64,000 nucleotides of DNA from Armatimonadota bacterium (GCA_018268355.1 JAFDWR010000003.1:186001-250000), one strand, 5' to 3'; shown: positions 1 to 9,503, numbered from the stretch's first letter. Made by a program: numbers and translations. Notes: generated by a model from the sequence alone, not told the origin.

Positions 1-1
1 G

Positions 2-76
2 CCGGTGCCGAACGACTCTTCGCCGAGCACCCAGTGGTACACCAAGGGCAATCGCCTGAATCCAGGCTCTAAGTAG
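2..76 (+). CDS. C-terminal fragment of an unidentified protein (5' end outside window)
   Basis: The second forward frame is open from the window edge and ends with TAG at 74-76. The 24 visible residues are rich in Ser, Pro, Asn and Gly and end in PGSK. Composition resembles the tail of an exported or pilin-like protein, but the fragment is too short for a family call. Its stop overlaps the end of the convergent ABC gene by eight bases. Frame 1 also stays open to 72, so the frame choice is itself uncertain. Confidence 0.3.
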   Translation, partial: PVPNDSSPSTQWYTKGNRLNPGSK

Positions 77-830
77 TCTGACCAAAGACTGGCTGACCGT
101 CGGCGTCATAGCCGATTCGCAGGCCTTTTCCGTAGCGCGCTCGCAAAGAGTCCTCGGAAAAGGCCTTAATTTTGTCTCCGAGTGGCTCCACGCGCTGCTC
201 GCCGACCCACCAGAACTCGTCGCCGATGAGGTGCGCCAAGTTGAGGTCGTGGGTGCAAAGGATCACGCCCTTCCCTTCCTTGGATAGGTCCTGGATCAAC
301 TCGACCAGGAGCGACTGGTGCTGCTGATCGAGGTGAGTCGTCGGCTCATCAAGCAGGAAGTAGTCTGGGTTTTGAACCAGGAGCCGGGCGAGGTTGGCCC
401 GCTGGCGCTCGCCGCCGCTGACTTGCGTGATCGCGCTTTCGGCGATGGATTCAATCTGGAGCCGCGCGATCGCTCGGTCGACCGCCTCGTTGGTTGAAGC
501 CGCTTGTTTGTGGCCGATCATCCTTGCCATCTCGCCCATCTCGACAATCTCGCGCACTGAGAAGTCGAACGGGAAGTCCTCGACCTGCGGGGCAAGCGCT
601 ACCTTCTGGGATCGGGCATGCATCGGCAGTGCAGATAAGGGCTTGCCTTCGAGTTCCACAGAGCCCTCTTGAGGTTCGAGCAGACCGGCGAGAGCGAGGA
701 GCAAGGTGGTCTTTCCTGCGCCATTAGGGCCGAGAACGGCCGAAACCTTGGACTTTCTCGCGGCGAAGTTGACATCCGATAGCACAAGACTTCGGCCTCT
801 CTGGATGCTCACTCCCTTTGCCTCAAGCAT
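69..830 (-). CDS. ABC transporter ATP-binding protein (heme/cobalamin/siderophore importer type)
   Basis: This is a single nucleotide-binding domain of 253 residues. It shows Walker A GPNGAGKT near residue 34, a Q-loop region, signature VSGGERQR near 139, Walker B FLLDEPT and the H-loop THD. Length and order match the FecE/HmuV/BtuD group, which power uptake of iron chelates or corrinoids through an inner-membrane permease. No permease or binding protein lies in view, so the substrate is a guess. The gene starts two bases after the stop of the exporter gene upstream and is probably cotranscribed with it and asnS. Its stop overlaps a convergent gene end. Confidence 0.85.
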   Translation of the reverse strand: MLEAKGVSIQRGRSLVLSDVNFAARKSKVSAVLGPNGAGKTTLLLALAGLLEPQEGSVELEGKPLSALPMHARSQKVALAPQVEDFPFDFSVREIVEMGEMARMIGHKQAASTNEAVDRAIARLQIESIAESAITQVSGGERQRANLARLLVQNPDYFLLDEPTTHLDQQHQSLLVELIQDLSKEGKGVILCTHDLNLAHLIGDEFWWVGEQRVEPLGDKIKAFSEDSLRARYGKGLRIGYDADGQPVFGQTT

Positions 831-832
831 GA

Positions 833-2608
833 TCAGAAGACCTCGTTCTCAGAGACAAATCCCTCGTTAAAGATTCGGACCATCTCGGCATACACGCCGT
901 TCTTCTCGAGCAAGTCTCGATGGGATCCTTCCTCGACGACGCTGCCCGCCCGTAGAACGAGGATCCGGTCTGCCCGCGCGGCGGTGGTGAGACGGTGAGC
1001 GATCAGGAGCGTCGTTCTCCCCGCCATGGATTCATAGAGAGCCTCGGTGACGTGTTGCTCGCTCTTGGCATCGAGGGCGCTCGTCGCCTCGTCGAGCACG
1101 AGCAGCTTCGGATCGCGGACCAACGCACGGGCAATCGCGAGCCGTTGCATCTGCCCACCGCTCAGCCGGACGCCCCTCTCGCCGAGTAATGGCACATCTC
1201 GACCGTCAAACTCGTCGACGAATTCGCTCGCGTGGGCCTGCTCAAGCGCGCGACGGACGGTCTCTTCCGAGGCGGCCGGTGCGCCAAGCTTGATGTTCTC
1301 AATCACGTCGCCGCTGAAGAGGAACGTGTGTTGGGGGACGATTGCCATCTGACCGCGAACCCACTCCGGATCGAGCTCAAGGATGTCGACCCCATCGAGG
1401 GTGATCCGTCCCGCGCTGGGGTCATAGAAGCGGAAGACGAGGTCGGCGATCGTCGACTTGCCGGAGCCACTCTTTCCGACCAGCGCGAGCGAGGTGCCGG
1501 GCGGGACCCTGAACGAAACATCGCGCAGCGCAACGGTTCCGTCGGGATAAGTGAAGGAGACATGCTCGAAGACCAGCTCGCCTTTGAAGGCGGGTAAGGT
1601 CCTCGTCCCCGCCGCCAAGGGTGCAGGCTCCTGATACTCCAGGATTTCGTCGTAGATCCTCGTCGTGGCGGCTTGGACCATGGCGAGAGTATTTGAAACA
1701 CTACCGATTGCCTTGAATCCACTATTGATGCCATCCATTCCAAAGGCGAGACCGGCAAATTTTGGAACGTTGAGCTGACCTCGCAAGGCGAGATAACCAG
1801 CCACGATGAACAATCCAGCCAAGGCGACCGCTCCGAGGAGCTCGACTAGCGGTTTGAGGCTACTCACGACCTTGGCCGCGCGCTCCTGGCTCGCGAGCGT
1901 TGCATTCACCTCGGCGTCGTACTTCGAGATCACGTTTCGCTCAGCACCAAACGCCTTGATGACGCGGTGCCCTTGGAGCATCTCCTGCGTGGTCCCGCTG
2001 AGGTCGGCGAGGTCGGACTGAACCTTCGCCTGGGCAGCTTTCATCTTCTTCGCGTTCCGCTGGACGACGATCACGAGCAGGGGAATGATCGCAAAGGCGG
2101 CGAGGGAGAGCTGCGGCTGGATGACGAGGATGATGATGAACGAGCCAAGCGCCTTGATCGGCCCCTCAATGCTGTCGCGAAGCACGTTCACCGCGGTCTG
2201 GTAGATGACAACATCGTTGGTCAGCGCGCTCTGGACCGATCCCGTCCGTCGCTCACTAAAGTAGGACACCGGCATCGAAAGCAGCTTGCTCATGAGCCGA
2301 CTGCGAAGATCGGCCGTGAGCCGGTTGGCGGCGACGTTCAAGTAGAACGAAGCGCCGCGAGTGAACCAATATCGAATCGCGAAGAGGACGACGACGGCGC
2401 CGCTGACCCAATACAGGTTGGTCAGATTGCCCTTGTCGCGCAGCTGATCGGCTTCCTGGATCGCTCGGGTGGCGAGCTCGATGATCTTCGGCAGCACCGC
2501 TGCCATCAATCCGGTCAGCGCGGCGCAAATTAGCCCGAGGCGAATCGTTGCCCAATGCCGCCTTAGGTCGGCAGCGACCCTAGGATCGAACTTGGGCAAG
2601 ATTCGCAT
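833..2608 (-). CDS. ABC exporter, fused transmembrane and ATPase domains (MsbA/LmrA type)
   Basis: This 591-residue half-transporter has about six membrane segments in residues 20-310, including a long hydrophobic stretch near 155-185, followed by an ATPase domain. The ATPase shows Walker A GKSGSGKST near 380, signature LSGGQMQR, Walker B LLVLDEATSALD and a switch His in IAHRL. The family works as dimers and exports lipids, drugs or peptides. The closest architectural matches are MsbA and BmrA-like proteins. The gene lies three bases downstream of asnS and two bases upstream of a second ABC ATPase. No sequence feature identifies the substrate. Confidence 0.9.
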   Translation of the reverse strand: MRILPKFDPRVAADLRRHWATIRLGLICAALTGLMAAVLPKIIELATRAIQEADQLRDKGNLTNLYWVSGAVVVLFAIRYWFTRGASFYLNVAANRLTADLRSRLMSKLLSMPVSYFSERRTGSVQSALTNDVVIYQTAVNVLRDSIEGPIKALGSFIIILVIQPQLSLAAFAIIPLLVIVVQRNAKKMKAAQAKVQSDLADLSGTTQEMLQGHRVIKAFGAERNVISKYDAEVNATLASQERAAKVVSSLKPLVELLGAVALAGLFIVAGYLALRGQLNVPKFAGLAFGMDGINSGFKAIGSVSNTLAMVQAATTRIYDEILEYQEPAPLAAGTRTLPAFKGELVFEHVSFTYPDGTVALRDVSFRVPPGTSLALVGKSGSGKSTIADLVFRFYDPSAGRITLDGVDILELDPEWVRGQMAIVPQHTFLFSGDVIENIKLGAPAASEETVRRALEQAHASEFVDEFDGRDVPLLGERGVRLSGGQMQRLAIARALVRDPKLLVLDEATSALDAKSEQHVTEALYESMAGRTTLLIAHRLTTAARADRILVLRAGSVVEEGSHRDLLEKNGVYAEMVRIFNEGFVSENEVF

Positions 2609-2611
2609 GGC

Positions 2612-4006
2612 CTAAAAGTCGGCCGAGCCCGGCGTGCGATGGAAGGGGATGACGTCGCGGATGTTCTTCATTCCGGTGAGATACATCAAGAGACGCTCAA
2701 AACCGAGTCCAAATCCCGCGTGGGGCACCGAGCCATAGCGGCGCAGGTCCATGTACCACCAGTACGGTTCGGCGGGGAGGCCTGCCTCCTTGATGCGGGC
2801 TTCCAGGACGTCGTAGCGCTCTTCGCGCTGGGATCCGCCGATGATCTCGCCGATCCGGGGCGCGAGAACGTCCATGGCGCGAACGGTCTTGCCGTCCTCG
2901 TTGAGCCGCATGTAGAACGCCTTGATCTCCTTCGGATAGTCGGTGAGGATGACGGGGCGTCCCACCTTCTTCTCGGTGATCCAGCGCTCGTGTTCGCTCT
3001 GGAGGTCGGCACCCCAGAACACGGGAAACTCGAAACTCTCGCCGCTCGATTCGAGCAGCTTGATCGCCTCGGTGTAGGTCATCCTTTCGAAACCGGCGGA
3101 GGAAACATGGTTGAGCGTCTGGAGAAGCTCGGGCTCGATTCGCTGGTTAAAGAAGGCGAGATCGTCGGCACAGTTCTCAAGAACGTCGGCAATGACTTCC
3201 TTAAGGAACTCCTCGGCCAAGTTCATGTCGCCCTCGAGCGAACAAAAGGCCATCTCGGGCTCGATCATCCAGAATTCCGCAAGGTGGCGGCTGGTGGAGC
3301 TGTTTTCCGCTCGGAAGGTGGGGCCAAAGGTGTAAACGTTGGTAAGGCCGAGGGCGAGGGTTTCGGCTTCCAGCTGGCCAGAAACCGTCAGATAGGCCGG
3401 CTTACCAAAGAAGTCGGTCGCGGCATCGCGGTCGGAAAGCTTGTACTGCCCGTCGTGGTCGGCGGTGAGGTTGGTCGAGACCGCGAACATCGCGCCCGCA
3501 CCCTCACAGTCGCTCGCGGTGATGATCGGAGTCTGGATGTAAGCAAATCGTCGATCCTGGAAGAACTTGTGGATCGCATAGGCGGCGCGGTTCCGAACCC
3601 GAAAAACGGCGCCGAACGTGTTGCCTCGAACCCGAAGGTGGGCAATCTCGCGCAGGAACTCCCACGAGGCGCCCTTCTTTTGCATCGGGTAGGTCGCGGG
3701 GTCGGCGGGGCCGATGAGCTCGCCTTCGGTGGCAAGGAGCTCGACCGCTTGTCCGGTGCCCGGCGAAGCCACGAGTTCGCCCTTCATCCGAACTGAAGCG
3801 CCGGTCGTCATCGCCTTGAGGGTGTCGGCGGGGATGACGTTCTCGTTCACGACGACCTGGAGATCGGCAAAACACGAGCCGTCGTTCACTTGAACGAAGG
3901 AGATGCCCTTGCTGTCGCGGCGGGTCTTCACCCAGCCAAACGCCTCGACCGACGTCCCGACGGGCAGGCTCATGAGGTCGCGAATGCTCTGACGACGATA
4001 GTCCAC
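2612..4006 (-). CDS. asnS: asparaginyl-tRNA synthetase
   Basis: The enzyme charges tRNA-Asn with asparagine in the cytosol. The 464 residues align along their full length with E. coli AsnRS as I remember it. There is an N-terminal OB-fold anticodon-binding domain ([14 protein letters not shown] near 25), class II motif 2 ([16 protein letters not shown] near 230) and motif 3 ([15 protein letters not shown] near 435). The C-terminus is the usual [15 protein letters not shown]. The start is GTG at 4006. It is supported by a -10-like TAAACT ending exactly six bases upstream, in the short gap after the preceding gene, so asnS may have its own leaderless promoter. Confidence 0.97.
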   Translation of the reverse strand: MDYRRQSIRDLMSLPVGTSVEAFGWVKTRRDSKGISFVQVNDGSCFADLQVVVNENVIPADTLKAMTTGASVRMKGELVASPGTGQAVELLATEGELIGPADPATYPMQKKGASWEFLREIAHLRVRGNTFGAVFRVRNRAAYAIHKFFQDRRFAYIQTPIITASDCEGAGAMFAVSTNLTADHDGQYKLSDRDAATDFFGKPAYLTVSGQLEAETLALGLTNVYTFGPTFRAENSSTSRHLAEFWMIEPEMAFCSLEGDMNLAEEFLKEVIADVLENCADDLAFFNQRIEPELLQTLNHVSSAGFERMTYTEAIKLLESSGESFEFPVFWGADLQSEHERWITEKKVGRPVILTDYPKEIKAFYMRLNEDGKTVRAMDVLAPRIGEIIGGSQREERYDVLEARIKEAGLPAEPYWWYMDLRRYGSVPHAGFGLGFERLLMYLTGMKNIRDVIPFHRTPGSADF

Positions 4007-4012
4007 GCCGTC

Positions 4013-4018
4013 AGTTTA
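4013..4018 (-). promoter_or_regulatory. putative -10 element for leaderless asnS transcript
   Basis: On the minus strand TAAACT is followed by six bases and then the GTG start of asnS. It belongs to a recurrent -10, six bases, start-codon pattern in this window. No good -35 is visible. Confidence 0.45.
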
Positions 4019-4028
4019 CCGGTCTGAC

Positions 4029-4988
4029 CTAGGGCCGCTCGAGATGAACGACGTTACTGCCCTTCTCTTCGCCATCCGAGGTGATGTTGTACACCCGGAA
4101 GAGGGCGACGGAGCCGGGGGTCGCGAGTCCGTAGTCGGTGATAACGGAAAGGACGCCCTTGAGGACCGATCCAACCACTTGCTCCTCGGTCTCCTTGTAC
4201 TTGGGACCGGGATGGTAGCGAACTTCGAATCGCTCGTGATTTTCGGGCGGAGCGGCAGTCCAGCTGAGCACGGCTGCGCCTCGCATCGGATCCCAATCGG
4301 CCGTCATTTGAACGGCGGCGACGTCCACCGCGCCGGTCGGGGCCACCGCAGGAAGTGAATCGAGCAGGGCGTGACCCGTGGGCAGGTAGGCCACGGCGGC
4401 CTGTCGGTACTGGCGAAGCCGGGTCGCCACGTTCTTCATGAGGTCAATGCGCTTCTTTCGAGCTCGGGCCGCTTCTTCGACCGCCGCCGTGTAGGTCACG
4501 TAGGTGGCTTTCAGTGCGGAAAGGTCGGCGTGCGCCTGCTCGAGCGTGTATCCGCCCGCGAGCTTCATCGGCGGGGTGTAGCCCTGAATACCGGTTTCTT
4601 GGTTCAACATCTCCCAGGTCGCGACCATGACGTCGAACGACTGCATCTGCAGCTTCTCGCTCGCGGTGAAGGTCGGGAGAGTGGGCGAGAGCTTTCGGTA
4701 CTTCGAGGTCGGCATCTTGGCCGCGATCATCGCCCTAAACTGCTTCACGCGCTCTCGGAGCTGGACGAGGAGCGCATCCTTGTCCTTGAGCGTTTCCATT
4801 CGCTTCTCGTCGCGAGTCTGAACGTCGGCGATGGCGGTCGCCAACTCTTGCCGCATGGCATCGAGGTCTTGGATTCCGAATCCACCCGCAAGGGTCACTC
4901 GTTCGCCGACCGCGATGTTCATCGTGTTCCAGTGATTGAGGAACTCCTTGATGGCAGGAATATAGGTTCCGACTCCAGAGAGAGGCAT
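4029..4988 (-). CDS. hypothetical protein, helical with C-terminal fibronectin-III-like region
   Basis: I do not recognise this 319-residue protein. It has no signal peptide or membrane segment. Residues 45-190 are rich in charged helices (Glu, Lys, Arg, Ala, with several RMETL/KDKDAL-like heptads) and probably form a coiled or helical bundle. Residues about 220-319 read like a fibronectin-III or similar beta-sandwich: an SWTAAPP strand, FEVRYHPG, then FRVYNITSDGEEKGS. It is the first gene of the minus-strand run leading to asnS, 22 bases upstream of it. A structural or scaffold role is possible, but nothing in the sequence gives a function. Confidence 0.65.
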   Translation of the reverse strand: MPLSGVGTYIPAIKEFLNHWNTMNIAVGERVTLAGGFGIQDLDAMRQELATAIADVQTRDEKRMETLKDKDALLVQLRERVKQFRAMIAAKMPTSKYRKLSPTLPTFTASEKLQMQSFDVMVATWEMLNQETGIQGYTPPMKLAGGYTLEQAHADLSALKATYVTYTAAVEEAARARKKRIDLMKNVATRLRQYRQAAVAYLPTGHALLDSLPAVAPTGAVDVAAVQMTADWDPMRGAAVLSWTAAPPENHERFEVRYHPGPKYKETEEQVVGSVLKGVLSVITDYGLATPGSVALFRVYNITSDGEEKGSNVVHLERP

Positions 4989-5256
4989 TGTTTTTCGTTC
5001 GCTCCTTTTCGCTCAGACGGTCAAGATTCTCGGAAGAATTCTCCGCGTCTGAAGAGTGATGCAGATTGAAACAATATCATCTTCACTCGGCCAAGAACAA
5101 GTCATCTCGGGCGAAATGTGAACGCTTTTGGATCACGATCCTGGACTTTAGCGGCTTGGACCTGTCCTGGCCCCCTTGAAAACCCGAAAACGGGGTGGGC
5201 TGTAACGTTTCCTGCGCCAGAGATCGTCTACACTGAAAATCGTTGATTGGTTCGCC

Positions 5257-5571
5257 ATGAAAAACACCACTGATATCATCGTTTTGGTCGTCGCGTTTGT
5301 GATCGCGCTGATCGTTAGTCTCGTCGGCTTCTTCACCAAGCCAGAACCGGCCGCAGTGGCTGCACCCGCGCCGATTGACACCAAGCTTCCTGCATTGCCG
5401 GCAAGCGATGTCGTGATGGCTGACGCCCTTCCCGGTGGCTCGAACAACGCTCCGGGTGCCGGTGGACAGCCGGGTGGCGGTTCGACTCAGCCGGGCGCCG
5501 GAGCTTCCGCCGTCGGAACCAGCAACGGCCCGACCAGCGTCGGTGTTCGCCAAGTTGGAATGGGTCGCTAA
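5257..5571 (+). CDS. small membrane-anchored protein with Pro/Gly-rich tail
   Basis: The 104-residue product has a short polar N-terminus and one strong hydrophobic segment at residues 6-27. A Pro/Ala stretch and a Gly/Pro/Ser-rich low-complexity tail follow. The topology suggests an inner-membrane anchor with a disordered extracytoplasmic tail. It lies 60 bases upstream of remA and mreBCD on the same strand, so it may belong to the cell-shape region. A TACACT sequence at 5229-5234 could be its -10 box. I recognise no family; coding status rests on the ATG, the clean TM plus tail pattern and its position. Confidence 0.55.
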   Translation: MKNTTDIIVLVVAFVIALIVSLVGFFTKPEPAAVAAPAPIDTKLPALPASDVVMADALPGGSNNAPGAGGQPGGGSTQPGAGASAVGTSNGPTSVGVRQVGMGR

Positions 5572-5595
5572 GACTCCCCTCAATTCGAGTAGACT

Positions 5596-5625
5596 GTCGG
5601 TTCGCCCTTCTTTAGGAGAACCGAC
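5596..5625 (+). other. inverted repeat in the remA leader (terminator, attenuator or translational control hairpin)
   Basis: GTCGGTTC at 5596-5603 pairs perfectly with GAACCGAC at 5618-5625 around a 14-base loop. It is followed by TTTCTT, and the remA ATG is at 5632. The loop and first stem base hold AGGAG (5614-5618), the only ribosome-binding-like sequence before remA. The element could terminate the upstream gene's transcript or mask the remA binding site. Confidence 0.5.
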
Positions 5626-5631
5626 TTTCTT

Positions 5632-5898
5632 ATGCCTGCACCACCTGTCCTCAACGTGGGCTTTTACAACTATGTCCTGACCGACAAAGTGGTTGCCCTC
5701 GTGAGCAGTGAGTCCGCTCCGATGCGCAGGCTGATCCAGAACTTACGCAAGACCGCCGACCTGATCGATGCGACCCAAGGGCGCAAGACCAAGTCGGTCA
5801 TCTTTACGACGTCGAGCACGATCATCCTCTCCGCGATCTCCCAAGAAACTCTGGCCAAGCGATTGATGTCGGGCGAGGTAAGCGTCGATGAGCTCTAA
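5632..5898 (+). CDS. remA: RemA-like (DUF370) DNA-binding regulator
   Basis: The 88 residues match the DUF370 family, known from Bacillus subtilis RemA, an oligomeric DNA-binding activator of matrix and osmoprotection genes. Diagnostic stretches are LNVGFYNYV at the start, [13 protein letters not shown], then [14 protein letters not shown] and [14 protein letters not shown]. The length is typical of the family, with a short extra tail ([10 protein letters not shown]). The gene overlaps mreB by 11 bases, so the two are translationally coupled. Its leader holds a hairpin. A link between RemA and MreB expression is inference from this overlap. Confidence 0.88.
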   Translation: MPAPPVLNVGFYNYVLTDKVVALVSSESAPMRRLIQNLRKTADLIDATQGRKTKSVIFTTSSTIILSAISQETLAKRLMSGEVSVDEL

Positions 5899-6949
5899 TC
5901 CGAATTCCTTCGTCAGCCGATTCATGCACCGCTTTACGCGGGACATTGGGATCGATCTAGGCACCGCCAACACTCTTGTCCACGTCGGTGGACGCGGCGT
6001 CGTCCTTCGCGAACCCAGCGTCGTCGCGATCAACAAGGAGGACGGCAAGCCGATCGCGGTCGGCGAAGAGGCCAAGCGAATGCTCGGCCGAACTCCCGCT
6101 TACATCGTCGCAACCCGGCCGCTGAAGGACGGCGTCATTGCCGACTACGAGCAGACCGAAAAGATGCTCGAGCACTTCATCAGCAAGGTGAGCTCGAAGT
6201 ACACCTTCCGCCGCTCGGTCGTGGTCGGAATTCCCTCCGGCGTCACCGAAGTCGAGCGACTTGCGGTCACCCAGGCGAGCAAGAAGGCGGGCGCGACCCA
6301 TGCTTATGTCATCGAGGAACCGATGGCGGCTGCCTTTGGCGCCGGTCTTCCCGTCGACGAGCCAAGTGGCTCGATGATTGTCGATATCGGCGGCGGGACG
6401 ACTGAGGTCGCGGTGATCTCGCTCGGCGGCATCGTCCATTCGCGGTCCATCCGCGTCGCGGGCGACGAGTTGGACGAAGCGATTTCGGCCTATGTCCGCC
6501 GCGCCTACAACCTGTACATCGGTGATCGAACCGCAGAGCAGGCCAAGATCGAGATCGGCAGCGCCTACCGCCTTGAGCAAGAGCTTGAGATGACGGTCAA
6601 GGGTCGCGACCTTGTCACCGGACTTCCGCGTAGCGCGGTCATCTCGTCGGAAGAGATCCGAAACGCGATCCAAGAACCGCTCAACGCGATCGTCGAAGCG
6701 GTGAAGCTGACGCTCGAAGCCACTCCGCCCGAACTCGCTGCCGACGCGATGGACCACGGCATTGTTCTCGCCGGTGGTGGTGCGCTTCTTCGCGGACTCG
6801 ACCGCCTGATCTCGAAAGAGACCCAGATGCCGGTGCACATTGCCCCCGATCCACTCACCTGCGTGGTGAAGGGCACCGGAATCGTCGTGGAGGCGATGCA
6901 CGAGAACCCGTTGATCCGGAAGATGCTTGAAAAGGCGACGAATGTGTGA
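5888..6949 (+). CDS. mreB: rod shape-determining protein MreB
   Basis: This is a 353-residue actin-like ATPase that forms membrane-associated filaments directing lateral wall synthesis. Phosphate-1 motif [13 protein letters not shown] lies near residue 17, phosphate-2 [18 protein letters not shown] near 165, and the adenosine motif [13 protein letters not shown] near 295. The length is slightly above the usual 335-350 because of a short N-terminal extension ending in an amphipathic SRFMHRF stretch. A start at ATG 5924 would remove part of it. The start used overlaps the end of remA. mreC follows with a stop-start overlap. Confidence 0.95.
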   Translation: MSSNPNSFVSRFMHRFTRDIGIDLGTANTLVHVGGRGVVLREPSVVAINKEDGKPIAVGEEAKRMLGRTPAYIVATRPLKDGVIADYEQTEKMLEHFISKVSSKYTFRRSVVVGIPSGVTEVERLAVTQASKKAGATHAYVIEEPMAAAFGAGLPVDEPSGSMIVDIGGGTTEVAVISLGGIVHSRSIRVAGDELDEAISAYVRRAYNLYIGDRTAEQAKIEIGSAYRLEQELEMTVKGRDLVTGLPRSAVISSEEIRNAIQEPLNAIVEAVKLTLEATPPELAADAMDHGIVLAGGGALLRGLDRLISKETQMPVHIAPDPLTCVVKGTGIVVEAMHENPLIRKMLEKATNV

Positions 6950-7746
6950 TGTCTGGTCGGCGCGACACCCTGTTCCTGGTTCTCTTCCTTGCCGCAGGGT
7001 TCGGCCTCGGTCGGCTTCAGACCAACGCTCGTAACGCGGGCAAAATCGACCCTTTCAGCAACGTCGTCGGACGCCTGATCTATCCGGCAAGCCACCTGAT
7101 TCAATCGGCCCTCGATTCCGCGGGTTCAACCGTGGCGAGCATCATCGAGGGTCCTCGACTTCGCCGGGAGCTCGCCGAACTTCGCTCGCTGAAGGCAGCT
7201 TGGGCGACTTACTCCGAGCGGGTCGACGACCTGCAAACCCAGATTGAGAACCTCCGCGCGCTGAACGGCCTTGGTCGGCGGCCCGGCATGGGCCGAGTCC
7301 CCGCTGACGTCATCGGCTACATCGCCCGGGAAGGGCGAATCACGCTGAGCGTGGGCAAAGACAAGGGCGTTGAGCCGGGCCAAGCGGTTATCTCCGCAAG
7401 CGGCATTGTCGCCGTGATCAGCGTGGTCGGACCAACCACAAGCCAGGCGACGCTCATCACTCAGCCGAAGATGCAGATCGGAGCGAAGCTCCGGAAGTTT
7501 CCCACCAGCGCGGGCCTCGTCGAAGGGGCGGGCAACGTCCTTCGATTCCAAGTCAACGACACCAAGCTCGAAATCCCCCCCGGCGAAATCCTCGTCACTT
7601 CCGGGCTCAGCGAGAAGATCCCCGAAGGCCTAATCATCGGCAGAACCTTCAACCCCGAGCGGATTGAGGAATACGGGATCACGCGCATGAGCATCTTCCC
7701 CGCGGGCAACCTCGGCAACTTGAAAGAGGTCCTCGTTCTGAAGTGA
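6949..7746 (+). CDS. mreC: rod shape-determining protein MreC
   Basis: MreC is a bitopic inner-membrane protein that bridges MreB with periplasmic wall enzymes. The 265 residues contain a TM segment at about 6-22, a coiled coil near 65-105 (LRRELAELRSLKAAW onwards) and the beta-barrel domains, including VSVGKDKGVEPGQAV and the conserved GEILVTSGL. The start ATG at 6949 overlaps the mreB stop (TGATG); an adjacent GTG at 6946 is less likely. The end overlaps mreD by four bases. Length is near the family norm. Confidence 0.92.
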   Translation: MSGRRDTLFLVLFLAAGFGLGRLQTNARNAGKIDPFSNVVGRLIYPASHLIQSALDSAGSTVASIIEGPRLRRELAELRSLKAAWATYSERVDDLQTQIENLRALNGLGRRPGMGRVPADVIGYIAREGRITLSVGKDKGVEPGQAVISASGIVAVISVVGPTTSQATLITQPKMQIGAKLRKFPTSAGLVEGAGNVLRFQVNDTKLEIPPGEILVTSGLSEKIPEGLIIGRTFNPERIEEYGITRMSIFPAGNLGNLKEVLVLK

Positions 7747-8228
7747 GGGGCTTCCGCGTCTTCCTGATCGCGTTCATCGGCGCCTGGCTGGGGCTCATTC
7801 TCAACGCGTCCCTTGCCCCGCGCATCGCCGTCGTCGGCATCCAGCCCGACTTCTGCCTGGTCCTCACCGGCCTGCTCAGCGTCACCGCCACCCGAATCCT
7901 CACGACCTCGACCAGCTTTGCCTGTGCGGTGGGAATGGGAGTGCTCGCGGGCGTGAACATGTTCCAGCTCGTCATCACGAGGGTCCTCGCCGCATTCCTG
8001 GGTTCGTCGGTCTCCGCTTCCCTTTCCGCTGAACCTTCACCCTTTAGCGTTGCCGTCTTTACGGCAGGTCAAACGATCTTTTGCCAAACGGTTTACTTCT
8101 TCATCGCTCCCTCCGGCGGTTTTGGAAGGTTCTTAGGGGATACAATTGGAGGCGCAGCGTTCAACGGCTTGCTCGTCCTGCCGCTTTTTGCGTTGCTAAG
8201 AAAAATCTTGGTCCCCGCTCGGTTCTGA
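7743..8228 (+). CDS. mreD: rod shape-determining protein MreD
   Basis: This 161-residue protein is almost entirely hydrophobic, with about five membrane segments, as expected for MreD in the elongasome. Family signs are the small size, position directly after mreC, the N-terminal hydrophobic stretch followed by PDFCLVLTGLL, and a glycine-rich loop before the last helix. The start is GTG at 7743, overlapping the mreC stop. PBP2 (mrdA) and RodA genes, often next in such operons, are not here; a glutamate dehydrogenase follows after 21 bases. Confidence 0.85.
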   Translation: MRGFRVFLIAFIGAWLGLILNASLAPRIAVVGIQPDFCLVLTGLLSVTATRILTTSTSFACAVGMGVLAGVNMFQLVITRVLAAFLGSSVSASLSAEPSPFSVAVFTAGQTIFCQTVYFFIAPSGGFGRFLGDTIGGAAFNGLLVLPLFALLRKILVPARF

Positions 8229-8249
8229 GTCGAGGACAAGGGTTCACCG

Positions 8250-9503
8250 ATGAGCCAACACGTAGACGTCTTCCAAATGGCACGCGAACAGCTCGCGACC
8301 GCCGCCCACTATCTCGACCTTGATCCCGGGCTGCATAAGGTCCTTGCCAGCCCGATGCGACAGTTGGTCGTCAACTTCCCCGTTGTTCTCGACAGCGGCG
8401 AAGTGACGGTCTTTGAAGGCTATCGAGTCCAGCACAACTCGAGCCGCGGTCCGACGAAGGGTGGCATTCGCTATCACCCGGACGTCGACCTCCAGGAAAC
8501 CACCGCTCTCGCGATGTGGATGACCTGGAAGTGTGCGGTTGTGAACATTCCCTATGGTGGAGCGAAGGGTTCGGTCAAGGTCGACACGAAGCAGCTCAGC
8601 CAGCGCGAACTTGAAAAGCTGACCCGACGATTCATCTCCGATATCTCGATGGTCGTTGGCGAGCGAAGCGACATCCCCGCTCCGGACATCGGCACTAACC
8701 CCCAGGTCATGGCCTGGATCATGGACACGGTTTCGATGCAGAAGGGCTACACCGTCCCGGGATGCGTCACCGGTAAGCCGATTGACCTCGGTGGTTCGCA
8801 AGGTCGCGTCGAGGCCACGGGCCGAGGCGTGGTCACCGCGATGGAAGAGGCCGCCAAGACGATCAACATGAACCTGAACGGCGCAAAGATCGTCGTCCAG
8901 GGCTTTGGAAACGTCGGTTCGGTCGCCGCATGGCTGGCCGAGCAGGGTGGTGCGACCATCGTTGGCGTCAGCGACGCCGTCGGTGGCATCTACAACCCGA
9001 AGGGCCTCCCGATTGACGAGCTCTATCACCGCTACAGCGGACGAGACGGCGGCATTCGCGAATTCAAGGATGCGGAGCAGATTTCCAACTCCGATCTCCT
9101 TGAGCTCGACTGCGACGTCCTCATCCCGGCCGCCATCGCCGCCCAGATCACGAAGGACAACGCCGACAAGATCAAGGCGAAGCTCGTCGTGGAAGGCGCG
9201 AACGGCCCCTGCACCCCCGAAGCCGACCAGATCATGCACGACAAGGGCATCCTTGGCGTCCCGGACATCCTCGCCAACGCGGGCGGTGTCGTGGTCAGCT
9301 ACTTCGAATGGGTCCAAGACCTGCAGAACTTCTTCTGGGAAGAGAACGAGGTCAACAACAAGCTCATCCGCATCATGCGACACGCCTATGGCTCGGTCGA
9401 AGCAGCGATGAAGCAGCACAAGACTGACATGCGAACGGCCGCTTACATCATTGGTGTCAAGCGCGTTGCCGACGCGACGATCCGACGCGGCATCTACCCA
9501 TAA
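8250..9503 (+). CDS. gdhA: glutamate dehydrogenase (Glu/Leu/Phe/Val dehydrogenase family)
   Basis: The enzyme interconverts glutamate and 2-oxoglutarate plus ammonia. The 417 residues match the hexameric class. The substrate domain has PTKGGIRYHPDV near 71, the catalytic lysine in MWMTWKCAVVNIPYGGAKG, and PAPDIGTNPQVMAW. The NAD(P) domain has VQGFGNVGSVAA near 215 and the late EGANGPCTPEAD motif. It resembles Bacillus RocG/GudB more than the E. coli NADP enzyme; cofactor preference is not proven by sequence alone. It follows mreD by 21 bases and ends at a strong terminator shared with dnaA. Confidence 0.93.
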   Translation: MSQHVDVFQMAREQLATAAHYLDLDPGLHKVLASPMRQLVVNFPVVLDSGEVTVFEGYRVQHNSSRGPTKGGIRYHPDVDLQETTALAMWMTWKCAVVNIPYGGAKGSVKVDTKQLSQRELEKLTRRFISDISMVVGERSDIPAPDIGTNPQVMAWIMDTVSMQKGYTVPGCVTGKPIDLGGSQGRVEATGRGVVTAMEEAAKTINMNLNGAKIVVQGFGNVGSVAAWLAEQGGATIVGVSDAVGGIYNPKGLPIDELYHRYSGRDGGIREFKDAEQISNSDLLELDCDVLIPAAIAAQITKDNADKIKAKLVVEGANGPCTPEADQIMHDKGILGVPDILANAGGVVVSYFEWVQDLQNFFWEENEVNNKLIRIMRHAYGSVEAAMKQHKTDMRTAAYIIGVKRVADATIRRGIYP

